Below are positions 12,592 to 21,019 of a stretch of 64,000 nt of DNA, one piece after another. The notes below the pieces were generated by a model. That model was given only the letters and a program-made list of their open reading frames with translations. It was not told where the DNA came from and searched no databases. The stretch is from Sulfuritalea sp. (GTDB taxonomy: Bacteria > Pseudomonadota > Gammaproteobacteria > Burkholderiales > Rhodocyclaceae), in NCBI GenBank assembly GCA_016710465.1, contig JADJVS010000016.1, positions 992,001-1,056,000 of the forward strand, in the 5' to 3' direction. The stretch's first letter is position 1. Each line of letters opens with the position of its first letter. Made by a program: the position numbers and the translations under genes.

Positions 12592-13277
12592 GCGCGTACA
12601 AAGACATCGCCTGGAACGGCCTGTGGAAGCAGAACAGCATCCTCGCCCAGTTGCTCGGCCTGTGCCCCTTGCTTGCCGTCAGCACCACCTTCGTCAATGC
12701 GGTGAGCCTGGGCCTGGCCACCATCCTCGTCATGATGCTGGCCAACTTCGCCATCTCGGCGCTGCGCGCTTTGATCCCCTACGAGATCCGCATCCCTGTG
12801 TTCATCCTGATCATCGCCGCGCTGGTGACCGTCGTTGATCTGGCCTTCAACGCCTTCCTCCACGACCTTTACCTGGTGCTGGGAATATTCATTCCGCTGA
12901 TCGTCACCAACTGTATCGTGCTGGCGCGAGTGGAAGCCTTCGCCGCCAAGAACGGACTGCGGGCATCGACCCTCGACGGCCTGATGATGGGCATCGGCTT
13001 CGTTTGCGTCATTGCCCTGCTCGGCGCGGTCCGCGAGCTCGTCGGTCAGGGTACGGTATTGGCCGGTATCGAGATGATCTTTCCTACACTGTCCGGCATC
13101 CAGGTCTTGCCCGACAACTACCCCGGATTCCTTGTCGCCATCCTGCCGCCGGGCGCCTTCTTCGTCCTCGGCCTGCTGATCGCCGGCCGCAACTGGATCG
13201 AGGCGCGGACCAATCAGCGCAGGCTGGAAAAGCGTCTGCACGATCATCCCCCGTCGGCGACCGCCGCCAGCGCATGA
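12588..13277 (+). CDS. rsxE: Electron transport complex subunit RsxE/RnfE
   Basis: Membrane subunit paralogous to RsxA. The 229-residue product starts at a GTG overlapping the rsxG stop (GTGA). It reads WKQNSILAQLLGLCPLLAVSTT and PLIVTNCIVLARVEAFA, with conserved cysteines inside membrane helices as in RsxA. The C-terminus ends in a hydrophilic arginine-rich tail. The stop overlaps the nth start as ATGA. Confidence 0.96.
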   Translation: MSAYKDIAWNGLWKQNSILAQLLGLCPLLAVSTTFVNAVSLGLATILVMMLANFAISALRALIPYEIRIPVFILIIAALVTVVDLAFNAFLHDLYLVLGIFIPLIVTNCIVLARVEAFAAKNGLRASTLDGLMMGIGFVCVIALLGAVRELVGQGTVLAGIEMIFPTLSGIQVLPDNYPGFLVAILPPGAFFVLGLLIAGRNWIEARTNQRRLEKRLHDHPPSATAASA

Positions 13278-13909
13278 CACCGAAGAAGGTCCGCGAGTTC
13301 TTCTCGCGGCTGGCGGCCGCGGACCCGGAACCCAAGGGCGAACTGGAGTTCGCCACGCCCTACCAGTTGCTGGTCGCGGTGGTTCTGTCGGCACAGGCCA
13401 CCGACAAGGGCGTGAATCGTGCCACGCGCCCGCTGTTCAGGGAACACCCGACGCCGCAGGCCATCGCCGCGCTGGGCGAGGAAGGCCTGAGCGATTACCT
13501 GCAGACCATCGGCCTCTACCGCACCAAGGCCAAAAATGTGGCCGCGCTCTCGCGTCTGCTGCTGGAACGCCACGGCGGCGAAGTGCCGCACGATCGCGCC
13601 GCGCTCGAAGCCCTGCCGGGCGTCGGCCGCAAGACCGCCAGCGTGGTGCTCAACATCGCCTTCGGGGAGCCCACCATCGCGGTCGACACCCACATCTTCC
13701 GCGTCGGCAACCGCACAGGGCTGGCGCCGGGCAAGGATGTCGGCGCCGTCGAACAGAAACTGCTCAAGGCCGTGCCCAATGAATTCCGTCTGCACGCCCA
13801 CCACTGGCTGATCCTGCACGGGCGCTATGTCTGCAAGGCGCGGAAGCCGGATTGCCCGAATTGCCTGGTGGCCGACCTCTGCGCGTACAAGGAGAAGACC
13901 CGTGTTTAA
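13274..13909 (+). CDS. nth: Endonuclease III
   Basis: Base-excision-repair DNA glycosylase and AP lyase acting on oxidised pyrimidines. The 211 residues from the ATG at 13274 carry the helix-hairpin-helix LEALPGVGRKTASVVLN with the catalytic lysine (about 120), the catalytic aspartate in AVDTHIFRV, and the C-terminal 4Fe-4S motif CKARKPDCPNCLVADLC (C-X6-C-X2-C-X5-C). The start overlaps the rsxE stop, matching the common rsx-nth coupling. The frame is open upstream of 13274 only as an rsxE shadow. Confidence 0.97.
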   Translation: MTPKKVREFFSRLAAADPEPKGELEFATPYQLLVAVVLSAQATDKGVNRATRPLFREHPTPQAIAALGEEGLSDYLQTIGLYRTKAKNVAALSRLLLERHGGEVPHDRAALEALPGVGRKTASVVLNIAFGEPTIAVDTHIFRVGNRTGLAPGKDVGAVEQKLLKAVPNEFRLHAHHWLILHGRYVCKARKPDCPNCLVADLCAYKEKTRV

Positions 13910-14327
13910 TCCATCGCGCGACCAGGCGCGCCGGTTTCTCATCGACGCCTGGGCCAAGCGCCGCGATCAGTTGCCGGGCACGCCGATGGACACCCTGGCG
14001 GCGGACCTGGTCGAATTGCACCCCGAGTATCACGCGCTGCTCGATGCCGCCGACGCGCTGACGCGTGAATGGACGCCGGAGCAGGGCGAGAGCAATCCCT
14101 TCCTGCATCTTTCGATGCACCTGGCCATCGAGGAGCAATTGTCGATCGACCAGCCGCCCGGCATCCGTGCCGCCTTCAACACCCTGCAAAGCCGGCGCGG
14201 CGACCGCCACGAGGCCCTGCACGTCGTGCTCGAATGCCTGGGCGAAATGCTCTGGCGCGCCCAGCGCAGCAAACTGCCACCCGACGGCGAGGCCTATGTC
14301 GACTGCGTGCGGCGCAAGGCCGGCTGA
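13902..14327 (+). CDS. DUF1841 family protein
   Basis: Small soluble protein of unknown function, conserved in betaproteobacteria and gammaproteobacteria. The GTG at 13902 (preceded by AAGGAGAAGACCC) gives 141 residues starting MFNPSRDQARRFLIDAW, the family start, and overlaps nth by 8 bases. Recognisable parts are LVELHPEYHALL and NPFLHLSMHLAIEEQLSIDQPPG, a histidine-rich helical stretch. Translational coupling to nth suggests shared expression with the rsx operon. Confidence 0.85.
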   Translation: MFNPSRDQARRFLIDAWAKRRDQLPGTPMDTLAADLVELHPEYHALLDAADALTREWTPEQGESNPFLHLSMHLAIEEQLSIDQPPGIRAAFNTLQSRRGDRHEALHVVLECLGEMLWRAQRSKLPPDGEAYVDCVRRKAG

Positions 14328-14373
14328 GAGTTATGCGTAGCGGTATCCACCGGACGGCGCTGGCGTCGCTTTG
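14326..14373 (-). repeat. Dispersed short repeat, long form A
   Basis: The plus strand begins GAGAGTTATGCGTAGCGG, overlapping the stop of the DUF1841 gene, and continues through GTATCC and ACGGCGCTGGCG. It is an inverted copy of the 17275-17322 element, sharing the central module (on the minus strand) GGATACCGCTACGCATA. The head end is diverged. Confidence 0.75.
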
Positions 14374-14495
14374 CGTACCAGGGATTCCGCTCTATGTCCC
14401 GCAGGGACGGTATCCCGGGCGGGACGCGGGCAGGTAACGGCGACAAGAGACCCGCTCTGCGATATTCTGTTAGTTCAAACCTGAAAGAGAACACC
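14374..14495 (+). other. Intergenic sequence ahead of the MoxR gene
   Basis: Holds a GTCCCGC/GCGGGAC inverted repeat near 14397-14425 with no T-run, and a second ACGGCG-type end near 14438. The repeat at 14326 may therefore be part of a larger composite. A purine-rich AAAGAGA lies just before the next start. Confidence 0.4.
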
Positions 14496-15338
14496 ATGCG
14501 CTTTGAAGGAACCAACTCCTACGTCGCCACCCCCGACCTGATGCTCGCGGTCAATGCCGCGATCACCCTGCAACGTCCGCTGCTGATCAAGGGCGAGCCC
14601 GGCACCGGCAAGACCATGCTGGCCGAGGAAGTCGCCGGCGCCCTGGGCGTGCCGCTCTTGCAGTGGCACATCAAATCGACCACAAAAGCCCAGCAGGGCC
14701 TTTACGAATACGACGCCGTGTCGCGCCTGCGCGATTCGCAGCTCGGTGACGAAAAGGTCAAGGACATTTCCAACTACATCGTCAAGGGCGTGCTGTGGCA
14801 GGCCTTCGAGCAGGGCAAGCCCTCGGTGATCCTGATCGACGAGGTAGACAAGGCCGACATCGAGTTCCCCAACGACCTGCTGCGCGAGCTCGACCGCATG
14901 GAGTTCCACGTCTATGAGACGCGGCAGACGGTGCGCGCCGCCGTGCGTCCCATCGTCATCATCACCTCCAATAACGAAAAGGAACTGCCCGACGCCTTCC
15001 TGCGCCGCTGCTTCTTCCACTACATCAAGTTTCCCGACAAGGACACCATGGGGCGCATTGTCGACGTGCACTTCCCCAACCTGAAGAAGGATCTGCTGCG
15101 CGAAGCCATAGAGGTCTTTTTCGAGCTGCGCGAGGTGCCGGGCATGAAGAAGAAGCCATCGACCTCGGAACTCATCGACTGGCTGAAGCTGCTGGTGGCC
15201 GAGGACATCCCGCCCGAGGCGCTGCGCTCCAAGGACAGGAAGACCGTGGTGCCGCCGCTGGCCGGGGCGCTCTTGAAGAACGAGCAGGACGTGCATCTGT
15301 TCGAGCGCCTGGTGTTCATGGCCAAGCACAATCGTTAA
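14496..15338 (+). CDS. MoxR-family AAA+ ATPase
   Basis: Cytosolic AAA+ ATPase of the MoxR group, which act as chaperones or cofactor inserters together with VWA proteins. The 280 residues from the ATG at 14496 include Walker A GEPGTGKT (about 35), Walker B VILIDEVDKAD (about 110), sensor 1 ITSNNEKELPDAFLRR and an arginine finger region, and end after a helical lid domain. The frame is open for 100 bases upstream but without family similarity. The next gene encodes the matching VWA protein, the usual MoxR pairing. The client is unknown. Confidence 0.9.
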   Translation: MRFEGTNSYVATPDLMLAVNAAITLQRPLLIKGEPGTGKTMLAEEVAGALGVPLLQWHIKSTTKAQQGLYEYDAVSRLRDSQLGDEKVKDISNYIVKGVLWQAFEQGKPSVILIDEVDKADIEFPNDLLRELDRMEFHVYETRQTVRAAVRPIVIITSNNEKELPDAFLRRCFFHYIKFPDKDTMGRIVDVHFPNLKKDLLREAIEVFFELREVPGMKKKPSTSELIDWLKLLVAEDIPPEALRSKDRKTVVPPLAGALLKNEQDVHLFERLVFMAKHNR

Positions 15339-15351
15339 TTGCCACGCCAAT

Positions 15352-15376
15352 CGCCGTATCACCAGCGCCGACTCTC
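15352..15376 (+). repeat. Dispersed short repeat, short form, touching a start codon
   Basis: Consists of the head CGCCGT, spacer ATCACC and tail AGCGCCGACTCTC, ending at the base before the ATG of the VWA gene. It occupies the position where a ribosome-binding site would be. Confidence 0.85.
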
Positions 15377-16549
15377 ATGCTGATCGATTTCTTCCTCCAC
15401 CTCAAGGCCAAGAAGCTGCCGGTGTCGACGCGCGAGTTCCTCACGCTGCTCGAAGCGCTGAAGGAGCACGTCGCCGAAAACTCGATCGACGATTTCTACT
15501 TCCTCTCCCGCACCTGTCTGGTCAAGGACGAAACCCACTACGACAAGTTCGACCAGGCCTTCGGTGAATACTTCAAGGGCGTCACCCACATCCCCGGCCT
15601 GGAAGCCGACATCCCCGAAGAGTGGCTGAAGATGCTGATGCAGAAGCACCTGACGCCCGAGGAAAAGGCCAAGCTGGAAAAGCTCGGCTGGGACAAGCTG
15701 ATGGAGGAATTCAAGAAGCGTCTCGCCGAGCAGAAGGAGCGTCATGCCGGTGGCAGCAAGTGGATAGGCACCGGCGGCTCCTCGCCCTTCGGCCACGGCG
15801 GCTACCACCCCGAGGGCATCCGCGTCGGCGGGCCGTCCGCCGGCAACCGTACCGCGGTCAAGGTCTGGGAAAACCGCGAGTACCGCAATCTCGACGACAC
15901 CGTCGAACTCGGCACGCGCAACATCAAGATCGCGCTGCGCCGGCTGCGCCGCTTCGCCCGCGAAGGCGCCGAGGACGAACTGGATCTGGACGGCACCATC
16001 ACCGGCACGGCACGCAATGCCGGCTGGCTCGACATCCGGATGCGCCCCGAACGCCACAACAAGGTCAAGGTGCTGCTCTTCCTCGACATCGGCGGCTCGA
16101 TGGACGACCACATCAAGGTCTGCGAGGAGATGTTCTCGGCGGCCAAGAGCGAGTTCAAGCATCTGGAATACTTCTACTTCCACAACTGCATCTACGACCA
16201 CGTCTGGAAGGACAACCGCCGCCGCCATGCCGAACGCTTCCCGCTGTGGGACGTGATGCACAAGTACGGCGAGGATTACAAGGTGGTGATCGTCGGCGAC
16301 GCCACCATGAGCCCCTACGAGATTTTGCAGCCCGGTGGCTCGGTCGAATACGCCAACGAGGAAGCCGGCGCCGTCTGGCTGCAACGCATGCTCGACACCT
16401 GGCCGCGCGCGGTCTGGCTCAACCCCGAGCCCGAGCACCTGTGGGACTATCGACATTCGATTGAAGTGATCCGCACCATTTTTGCCAACCGCATGTTTCC
16501 ATTGACGCTGGCCGGGCTGGAAAGAGCCATGCGCGAGCTGAACAAGTAA
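15377..16549 (+). CDS. VWA domain-containing protein (CoxE-like)
   Basis: Partner of the MoxR ATPase just upstream. The 390-residue product starts MLIDFFLHLKAKKLPVSTRE, a family-typical N-terminus, and has a charged helical middle (about 90-130) and a C-terminal von Willebrand A fold from about 215. The MIDAS motif reads LFLDIGGSMDDH, with Asp, Gly and Ser in the D-X-G-X-S arrangement. No Shine-Dalgarno is visible because a short repeat ends directly at the ATG. Expression may rely on coupling to the MoxR gene, 38 bases upstream. Confidence 0.88.
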   Translation: MLIDFFLHLKAKKLPVSTREFLTLLEALKEHVAENSIDDFYFLSRTCLVKDETHYDKFDQAFGEYFKGVTHIPGLEADIPEEWLKMLMQKHLTPEEKAKLEKLGWDKLMEEFKKRLAEQKERHAGGSKWIGTGGSSPFGHGGYHPEGIRVGGPSAGNRTAVKVWENREYRNLDDTVELGTRNIKIALRRLRRFAREGAEDELDLDGTITGTARNAGWLDIRMRPERHNKVKVLLFLDIGGSMDDHIKVCEEMFSAAKSEFKHLEYFYFHNCIYDHVWKDNRRRHAERFPLWDVMHKYGEDYKVVIVGDATMSPYEILQPGGSVEYANEEAGAVWLQRMLDTWPRAVWLNPEPEHLWDYRHSIEVIRTIFANRMFPLTLAGLERAMRELNK

Positions 16550-16559
16550 GGAGAACGCC

Positions 16560-17237
16560 ATGCCCGATCGCCGCGACACCCTGAAAGCCCTCGCCGCCGC
16601 CGGCCTGCTTGGCCCCGCCGGCATTTCCGGCCTGATCCGCGATGCCCTGGCCAAGGGCGAGGTCCCGTTGAAGACCGGGCTGCAAAAGATCAAGGGGGAA
16701 GTCATCATCAACCATCGGCCGGCGGTCGAGGGCCAGTTGATCAAGCCCGGCGACAGCATCGTCACCGGCCGCAACAGCGAGGCGATCTACGTCGTCGGCC
16801 GCGACGCCTACCTGCAGCGCGAACTGACCACGGTGAACTTTGGCGCCGAGGCGCTGCAGAATCTGCTGCGTGTCGTTTCCGGCAAGATCCTCTCGGTGTT
16901 CGGCAAGGGCGCCAAGACCATCCAGACCTCCACCGCCACCATCGGCATCCGCGGCACCGGTTGTTACATCGAGGACGAAGGCACCGGGGCCAAGGCGCGC
17001 ACCTATTTCTGTCTTTGCTATGGCAGCGTGGACCTGACGCCAAAGGCGGCGCCGCAGGAGGCCGAAAGCTACACCACGACACACCACGACAAACCGATGT
17101 ACATCCACAACGACATGACCATGGTCAAGATGATGGTGCCGGCCGAAGTCATCAACCATACCGACGAGGAACTCACCCTGCTCGAAGGCCTGGTCGGTCG
17201 GGTGACGCCCTTCTACGGCACGGGCAAGAAATACTGA
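16560..17237 (+). CDS. FecR-domain protein with an N-terminal export signal
   Basis: A 225-residue protein whose start, MPDRRDTLKALAAAGLLGPAG, resembles a Tat signal, though only one arginine pair is present. A FecR-like beta domain spans about 55-150, with GDSIVTGRNSEAIYVVGRDAYL and TIGIRGTGCYIEDEGTG. This suggests a periplasmic sensor or anchoring role. It follows the VWA gene by 10 bases with a good ribosome-binding site (AAGGAGAACGCC), making a MoxR-VWA-FecR operon. The exact role is not known; it is unlike FecR anti-sigma factors in lacking a membrane span before the domain. Confidence 0.7.
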   Translation: MPDRRDTLKALAAAGLLGPAGISGLIRDALAKGEVPLKTGLQKIKGEVIINHRPAVEGQLIKPGDSIVTGRNSEAIYVVGRDAYLQRELTTVNFGAEALQNLLRVVSGKILSVFGKGAKTIQTSTATIGIRGTGCYIEDEGTGAKARTYFCLCYGSVDLTPKAAPQEAESYTTTHHDKPMYIHNDMTMVKMMVPAEVINHTDEELTLLEGLVGRVTPFYGTGKKY

Positions 17238-17274
17238 GCCCCGGAGCCGAAACGCCACTAACGCCCCCTGAAAT

Positions 17275-17322
17275 CGCCGTCCCGCCGGCGCCGTTCGGTG
17301 GATACCGCTACGCATAACTCTC
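17275..17322 (+). repeat. Dispersed short repeat, long form A
   Basis: Reads CGCCGT, CCCGCC, GGCGCCG, then the module TTCGGTGGATACCGCTACG followed by CATAACTCTC. It has the head and tail of the short form with about 23 extra bases in the middle. Intergenic. Confidence 0.85.
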
Positions 17323-17363
17323 GGCGGGCTGTAAGTTTTTGGCGGGCGCCACGACCAAGCACG

Positions 17364-18371
17364 ATGCCCTTAGTCAGTTCTGCCGTCTCCAGCGACCCGG
17401 CTCCGGGACGTGTCTGTCCCTTGCGCTACCGTTATGGTCCTGCTGCCCTGGCGCTTGCCGCGGAGCAAGCGGCGGATACGCTCTACGTCGTCGGCGGCCT
17501 CTACGGCAACCGGCCGGCGCTGGACGCCTTGCTGCAACTCGCGGCACAGGAGCCCGGGCCGGTCAGGGTCTGCTTCAACGGCGACTTCAACTGGTTCAAT
17601 GTCGATGATGCCGGCTTCGCGGAAATCAACCGGACCGTTCTGGAACACGATGCCTGCCTCGGCAATGTCGAGGCCGAGCTGTTTTCCGCCGACGATGACG
17701 CGGGTTGCGGCTGCGCCTATCCCGAGAGCGTCGATAGCGGCACCGTGGAGCGCTCCAACCGCATTCATCGGCGCCTGAAGCAGGCCGCGCAGCGCCACCC
17801 GGAGCTGCTGCGGCAGATCGAATCACTGCCCATGCTGCGCCGCTATCGCGTCGGCGACCTGGTGGTCGGCGTCGTCCATGGCGACGCCGAGTCGCTCGCC
17901 GGCTGGCGCTTCGACGCCGCCGCGCTGGACAATCCCGCCAAGCGCGACTGGATCGAAGCCGCGTTCGCCACCGCCCGGGTCGATGTCTTCGCCAGTTCCC
18001 ACACCTGCCTGCCCGCCCTGCGCCGCTTCGATCGCGGATGGGTGGTCAACAACGGCGCCGCCGGCATGCCGAACTTCCGCGAACGGCGCTGCGGCATCGT
18101 CACCCGCATCGGCGTGACGCCGGCGCCGACTCCCATCCTCTACGGCGCGACGGTCGGCGGCGTTCGCATCGAAGCCCTGGCACTGGATTACGACGGCGCC
18201 GCCTGGGAACGCGAATTCCTTGCCAACTGGCCGGCGGATTCGCCGGCCCACGTGTCATACTTCCGGCGGATGATCGCGGGACCCGACTACAGCCTGGCCC
18301 AGGCCCAGGGAACGAAACCGATGCTGGCACCCGGCCAGTTTGCGTGCGAGTGCAATGCAGCCGAAACCTGA
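17364..18371 (+). CDS. Calcineurin-like phosphoesterase family protein with a degraded first metal motif
   Basis: First gene of the five-gene unit that ends with egtD. The 335-residue product resembles YfcE/ApaH-type metallophosphoesterases: FNGDFNWF (about 75), CLGNVE (about 100), VVGVVHGDAES (about 170) and SSHTCLP (about 215) occupy the places of GD, GNHD, H and GHTH motifs. The usual opening DXHGN is replaced by GGLYGN, so the metal-binding Asp and His are both missing, and GHTH has become SHTC. Catalysis as a normal dinuclear phosphoesterase is doubtful. The ATG at 17364 was chosen; an earlier GTG lies inside a repeat. A repeat-like segment near 18110 encodes VTPAPT. Confidence 0.62.
   Translation: MPLVSSAVSSDPAPGRVCPLRYRYGPAALALAAEQAADTLYVVGGLYGNRPALDALLQLAAQEPGPVRVCFNGDFNWFNVDDAGFAEINRTVLEHDACLGNVEAELFSADDDAGCGCAYPESVDSGTVERSNRIHRRLKQAAQRHPELLRQIESLPMLRRYRVGDLVVGVVHGDAESLAGWRFDAAALDNPAKRDWIEAAFATARVDVFASSHTCLPALRRFDRGWVVNNGAAGMPNFRERRCGIVTRIGVTPAPTPILYGATVGGVRIEALALDYDGAAWEREFLANWPADSPAHVSYFRRMIAGPDYSLAQAQGTKPMLAPGQFACECNAAET
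18110..18132 (+). repeat. Probable dispersed short repeat inside the phosphoesterase-like gene
   Basis: CGGCGT, GACGCC, GGCGCCGACTC: one mismatch in the head, otherwise consensus. In frame, encoding GVTPAPT, the same PAPT reading as the rsxC copy. Confidence 0.45.
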
Positions 18372-19077
18372 CAACAGCCGGAACCTCCCGAGCCGCGCCC
18401 AGTGGCGCTGGCTGCTGCCCACCGTGCTGGCGACGCTTGGCCTTTACTGGCTGCTGCGCGAACTGGGCGGCGAGTTCAGCCTGGCCAGCCTGCGCCGCCA
18501 CCACGACGATTTCCTGACGCTGATCGAACACCATCCCGTCGCCGCCGTCCTGCTCACCTTCCTGCTGCACACCCTGCTCGCCGCGCTGGCCCTGCCCGGC
18601 GCCTCGCTGCTGATGCTGGCCGCCGGATCGGGCTTCGGCGCCGCGCTGGGCACCCTGCTTTGCCTTTCCGGCTGCACCGCCGGTGCCACGCTGGCCATGC
18701 TGGCCTCGCGCCATTGGCTTGAGCCGGTGGTGCGCCGCCGCTATGCGCCGCAACTCGGCGTGTTCGATGCACGCATCACCTCTGACGGCGCGGCCTACCT
18801 GTTCAGCCTGCGCCTGCTGCCCGTGTTGCCCTTCGTCGTGGTCAATCTGGCGGCGGGATTGACGCACATGAGAACCTGGACCTTCACCTGGGTCAGCTTC
18901 CTCGGCATGGCGGCGGGCACCTTCGTCTATGTCAATGCCGGCACCGAACTGGGCCATGTGCGCGAGCTCTCCGACCTGCATTCCCCGGGCGTGCTCGGCT
19001 CCCTGCTGGCGCTTGCCCTGCTGCCCTGGCTGGGCAAGCTGCTGACGCGTCGTCGCACGGACAAGGCCAGCGCATGA
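18355..19077 (+). CDS. VTT-domain (TVP38/TMEM64) membrane protein
   Basis: Integral inner-membrane protein of the DedA-related VTT superfamily, 240 residues with about five to six hydrophobic segments. Signature regions are LALPGASLLMLAAGSGFGAALG and the block FSLRLLPVLPFVVVNLAAGL followed by WVSFLGMAAGTFVYVNAGTEL. Relatives move lipids or small solutes, but no substrate is known for this branch. It overlaps the preceding gene by 17 bases and the ATP-grasp gene by 4. The same block recurs in the N-terminal domain of the oxidoreductase at 45048, so the two are paralogues. Confidence 0.82.
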   Translation: MQPKPDNSRNLPSRAQWRWLLPTVLATLGLYWLLRELGGEFSLASLRRHHDDFLTLIEHHPVAAVLLTFLLHTLLAALALPGASLLMLAAGSGFGAALGTLLCLSGCTAGATLAMLASRHWLEPVVRRRYAPQLGVFDARITSDGAAYLFSLRLLPVLPFVVVNLAAGLTHMRTWTFTWVSFLGMAAGTFVYVNAGTELGHVRELSDLHSPGVLGSLLALALLPWLGKLLTRRRTDKASA

Positions 19078-20417
19078 ACCCGACGCCACCGCGCAGCCTG
19101 GTGCTGTTCAACTACGACTGGGACCGGCTCGGCTTCGGCCGCTGGCAGTCCGAGTTTCCCCACGACCACGCCGGATTCGACCTATTCAGTTTCCCCAGCA
19201 ACGCACGCCTGCCCGGCTTCGACCTGACGCGTTTCGTCGACCGCCTTGCCCGCCGCGCGCCGCGCGCCGGCTGGCAGGCGGTGACGTCCAACCACGAGCA
19301 GTTCGGCGCCCTGGCCGCCGCCCTGCTGGCCGAACGCCTGGGCTGGCCAGGCACCGCCGTGAATGCCGTTCTCGCCTGCCAGCACAAGCTGCATGCGCGC
19401 CGCGTACTGCAACAAGTGGCGCCCGAGGCCAACACCGGCTTTGAGCTGATGGCCTCGCGCTACGGCGAGCCGGTGCCCGACGACATCGCCTATCCGGTCT
19501 TCGTCAAGCCGGTAAAAGCGGCCTTCTCGGTGCTGGCCCGCACAGTGCGCAACCGCGCTGAACTTGACGCCCTGGTCCGTTTCGGCGCCTGGGAACTGTG
19601 GGTCATCCGCCATCTCGTCGAACCCTTCGAGCGCATCGCGCAACAGCGCCTGACCGAGGCCGGCAGCGCCCACCGCATGCTGCTCGAACAACCCGCACAC
19701 GGCCTGCAATACAACCTCGACGGCTATTTTTTCAAGGGCGAGTTGCGGCCGCTGGGCATCGTCCATTCCGAGATGTATCCCGGCACGCAATGCTTCCGCC
19801 GCTTTGTCTATCCCTGCGGCCTGCCCGATGCCGCGCGGGCGAAGGCGATCCAGGTGGCGCGGGACTTCCTCGCCGCCATCGGCTTCGACCATGGCCTGTT
19901 CAACATGGAGTTCTTTTACGACGCCGACCACGACCGGCTGACGGTGATCGAGTTCAACCCGCGCATGGCTTCGCAGTTTTCCGACCTCTACCTGCGCGTC
20001 GACGGCGTCGACCTGCATCGCGTCGCGCTGGAGCTGGCTTACGGTCGCGACCCGGCGCTGCTGCCGCGCGCGCAGCCGACGGCGGGAGTCGCCGCCAGCT
20101 TCGTCTATCGCAGCTTCGACCCCGCGGCGCGTCCGCCCATGCCCTCGCCGGCGCGACAAGACGAACTGGCGCGACGGTTTCCCGATGCCATGCTGTTCTG
20201 CTTTCCCAAGAGCGCGGGGCAGATCGCGCGCGATTTCAAGTGGCTGTCCAGCTACCGCCATGGCATCCTGCACCTTGGCGGCAGCGATGCCGCCGACCTG
20301 GCCGACCGCTGCACCCAGGCCAGCGCGCTGCTCGGCTGGCCCTCCCCCTGCACGGGCCACGATGCCACGCACTCGGCCGCCCACTTGCCTCGACTTTCAC
20401 TGGAGACCACGCGATGA
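19074..20417 (+). CDS. ATP-grasp family ligase of unknown substrate
   Basis: A 447-residue soluble protein with an ATP-grasp fold: YPVFVKPVKAAFSVLARTV (nucleotide-binding lysine, about 145) and LTVIEFNPRMASQFSDLYLR (metal-binding E-X-N-X-R, about 290). Such enzymes join a carboxylate to an amine or other nucleophile through an acyl phosphate. It is translated in overlap with the VTT gene (ATGA) and with the YHS lipoprotein gene, two genes before egtD. That suggests a substrate linked to hercynine, ergothioneine, selenoneine or a precursor, but this is inference. The C-terminal 90 residues after the ATP-grasp core look extended. Confidence 0.78.
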   Translation: MNPTPPRSLVLFNYDWDRLGFGRWQSEFPHDHAGFDLFSFPSNARLPGFDLTRFVDRLARRAPRAGWQAVTSNHEQFGALAAALLAERLGWPGTAVNAVLACQHKLHARRVLQQVAPEANTGFELMASRYGEPVPDDIAYPVFVKPVKAAFSVLARTVRNRAELDALVRFGAWELWVIRHLVEPFERIAQQRLTEAGSAHRMLLEQPAHGLQYNLDGYFFKGELRPLGIVHSEMYPGTQCFRRFVYPCGLPDAARAKAIQVARDFLAAIGFDHGLFNMEFFYDADHDRLTVIEFNPRMASQFSDLYLRVDGVDLHRVALELAYGRDPALLPRAQPTAGVAASFVYRSFDPAARPPMPSPARQDELARRFPDAMLFCFPKSAGQIARDFKWLSSYRHGILHLGGSDAADLADRCTQASALLGWPSPCTGHDATHSAAHLPRLSLETTR

Positions 20418-21019
20418 AGCCCCGTCCCTCACTCACCCTGCTGCTGGCACTCGCCGCCCTGCTGCTCGCCGGCTGCGGCGCCATGACGGCGCAGAACCCT
20501 TCCGGCAAATACACGCCGGTGAATGCCGTCGCCGAGGGCACGGATGCGCGCGTGATGCTCAAGGGCGCCGACGTCGTCGCCTACTTCGTCAGCAACAAAT
20601 TCCAGCAAGGCCTGCCGCAGTTCAGCAGCCGCTACGAGGACATCAGCTTCCGCTTCGCCAGCGCCGAGAACAAGGCCCTGTTCGACAAGCAGCCAACCAA
20701 ATACCTGCCCGAGTTCGGTGGCTACTGCGCCAACGGCATAGTCTACGGCATCCCCTGGGGCGGCGATGCCGACACCTGGAAGATGATAGACGGCAAGCTC
20801 TACATCTTCGGCGGCCAGGCCTCCAAGGACGGCTTCGAGATCGACGAGAAGAAGAACCTGGCGCTGGCCGGGTCCTACTGGAAGGACGAGGTCGCCGGCA
20901 ACAACAGCTTCGTCCAGCGCTGGAAGCGGCTGATCTTCCGCGTGCCGCACTACCAGAGCGGCGAAGCGCTGGCCAAGGCCGTCGCCGAGGCCAAGGCAAA
21001 AGGCGGCGCGGCCAAGTGA
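20414..21019 (+). CDS. YHS-domain lipoprotein
   Basis: A 201-residue protein with a lipoprotein signal (hydrophobic stretch, then LLLAGCGAM, lipobox cysteine about residue 19) and a YHS-like domain: LKGADVVAYFVSNKFQQGLP and FRFASAENKALFDKQPTKYL, then FGGYCANGIVYG. YHS domains are often metal-related, and the GGYCANG cysteine is typical. It should sit in the outer or inner membrane facing the periplasm. It overlaps both neighbours by 4 bases, so it is co-translated with the ATP-grasp gene and egtD. Its role there is unknown. Confidence 0.78.
   Translation: MKPRPSLTLLLALAALLLAGCGAMTAQNPSGKYTPVNAVAEGTDARVMLKGADVVAYFVSNKFQQGLPQFSSRYEDISFRFASAENKALFDKQPTKYLPEFGGYCANGIVYGIPWGGDADTWKMIDGKLYIFGGQASKDGFEIDEKKNLALAGSYWKDEVAGNNSFVQRWKRLIFRVPHYQSGEALAKAVAEAKAKGGAAK

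Noticed and set aside
14397..14425. GTCCCGC/GCGGGAC inverted repeat as a terminator
   Set aside because: No T-run follows and the loop is long; it may be part of a composite repeat.
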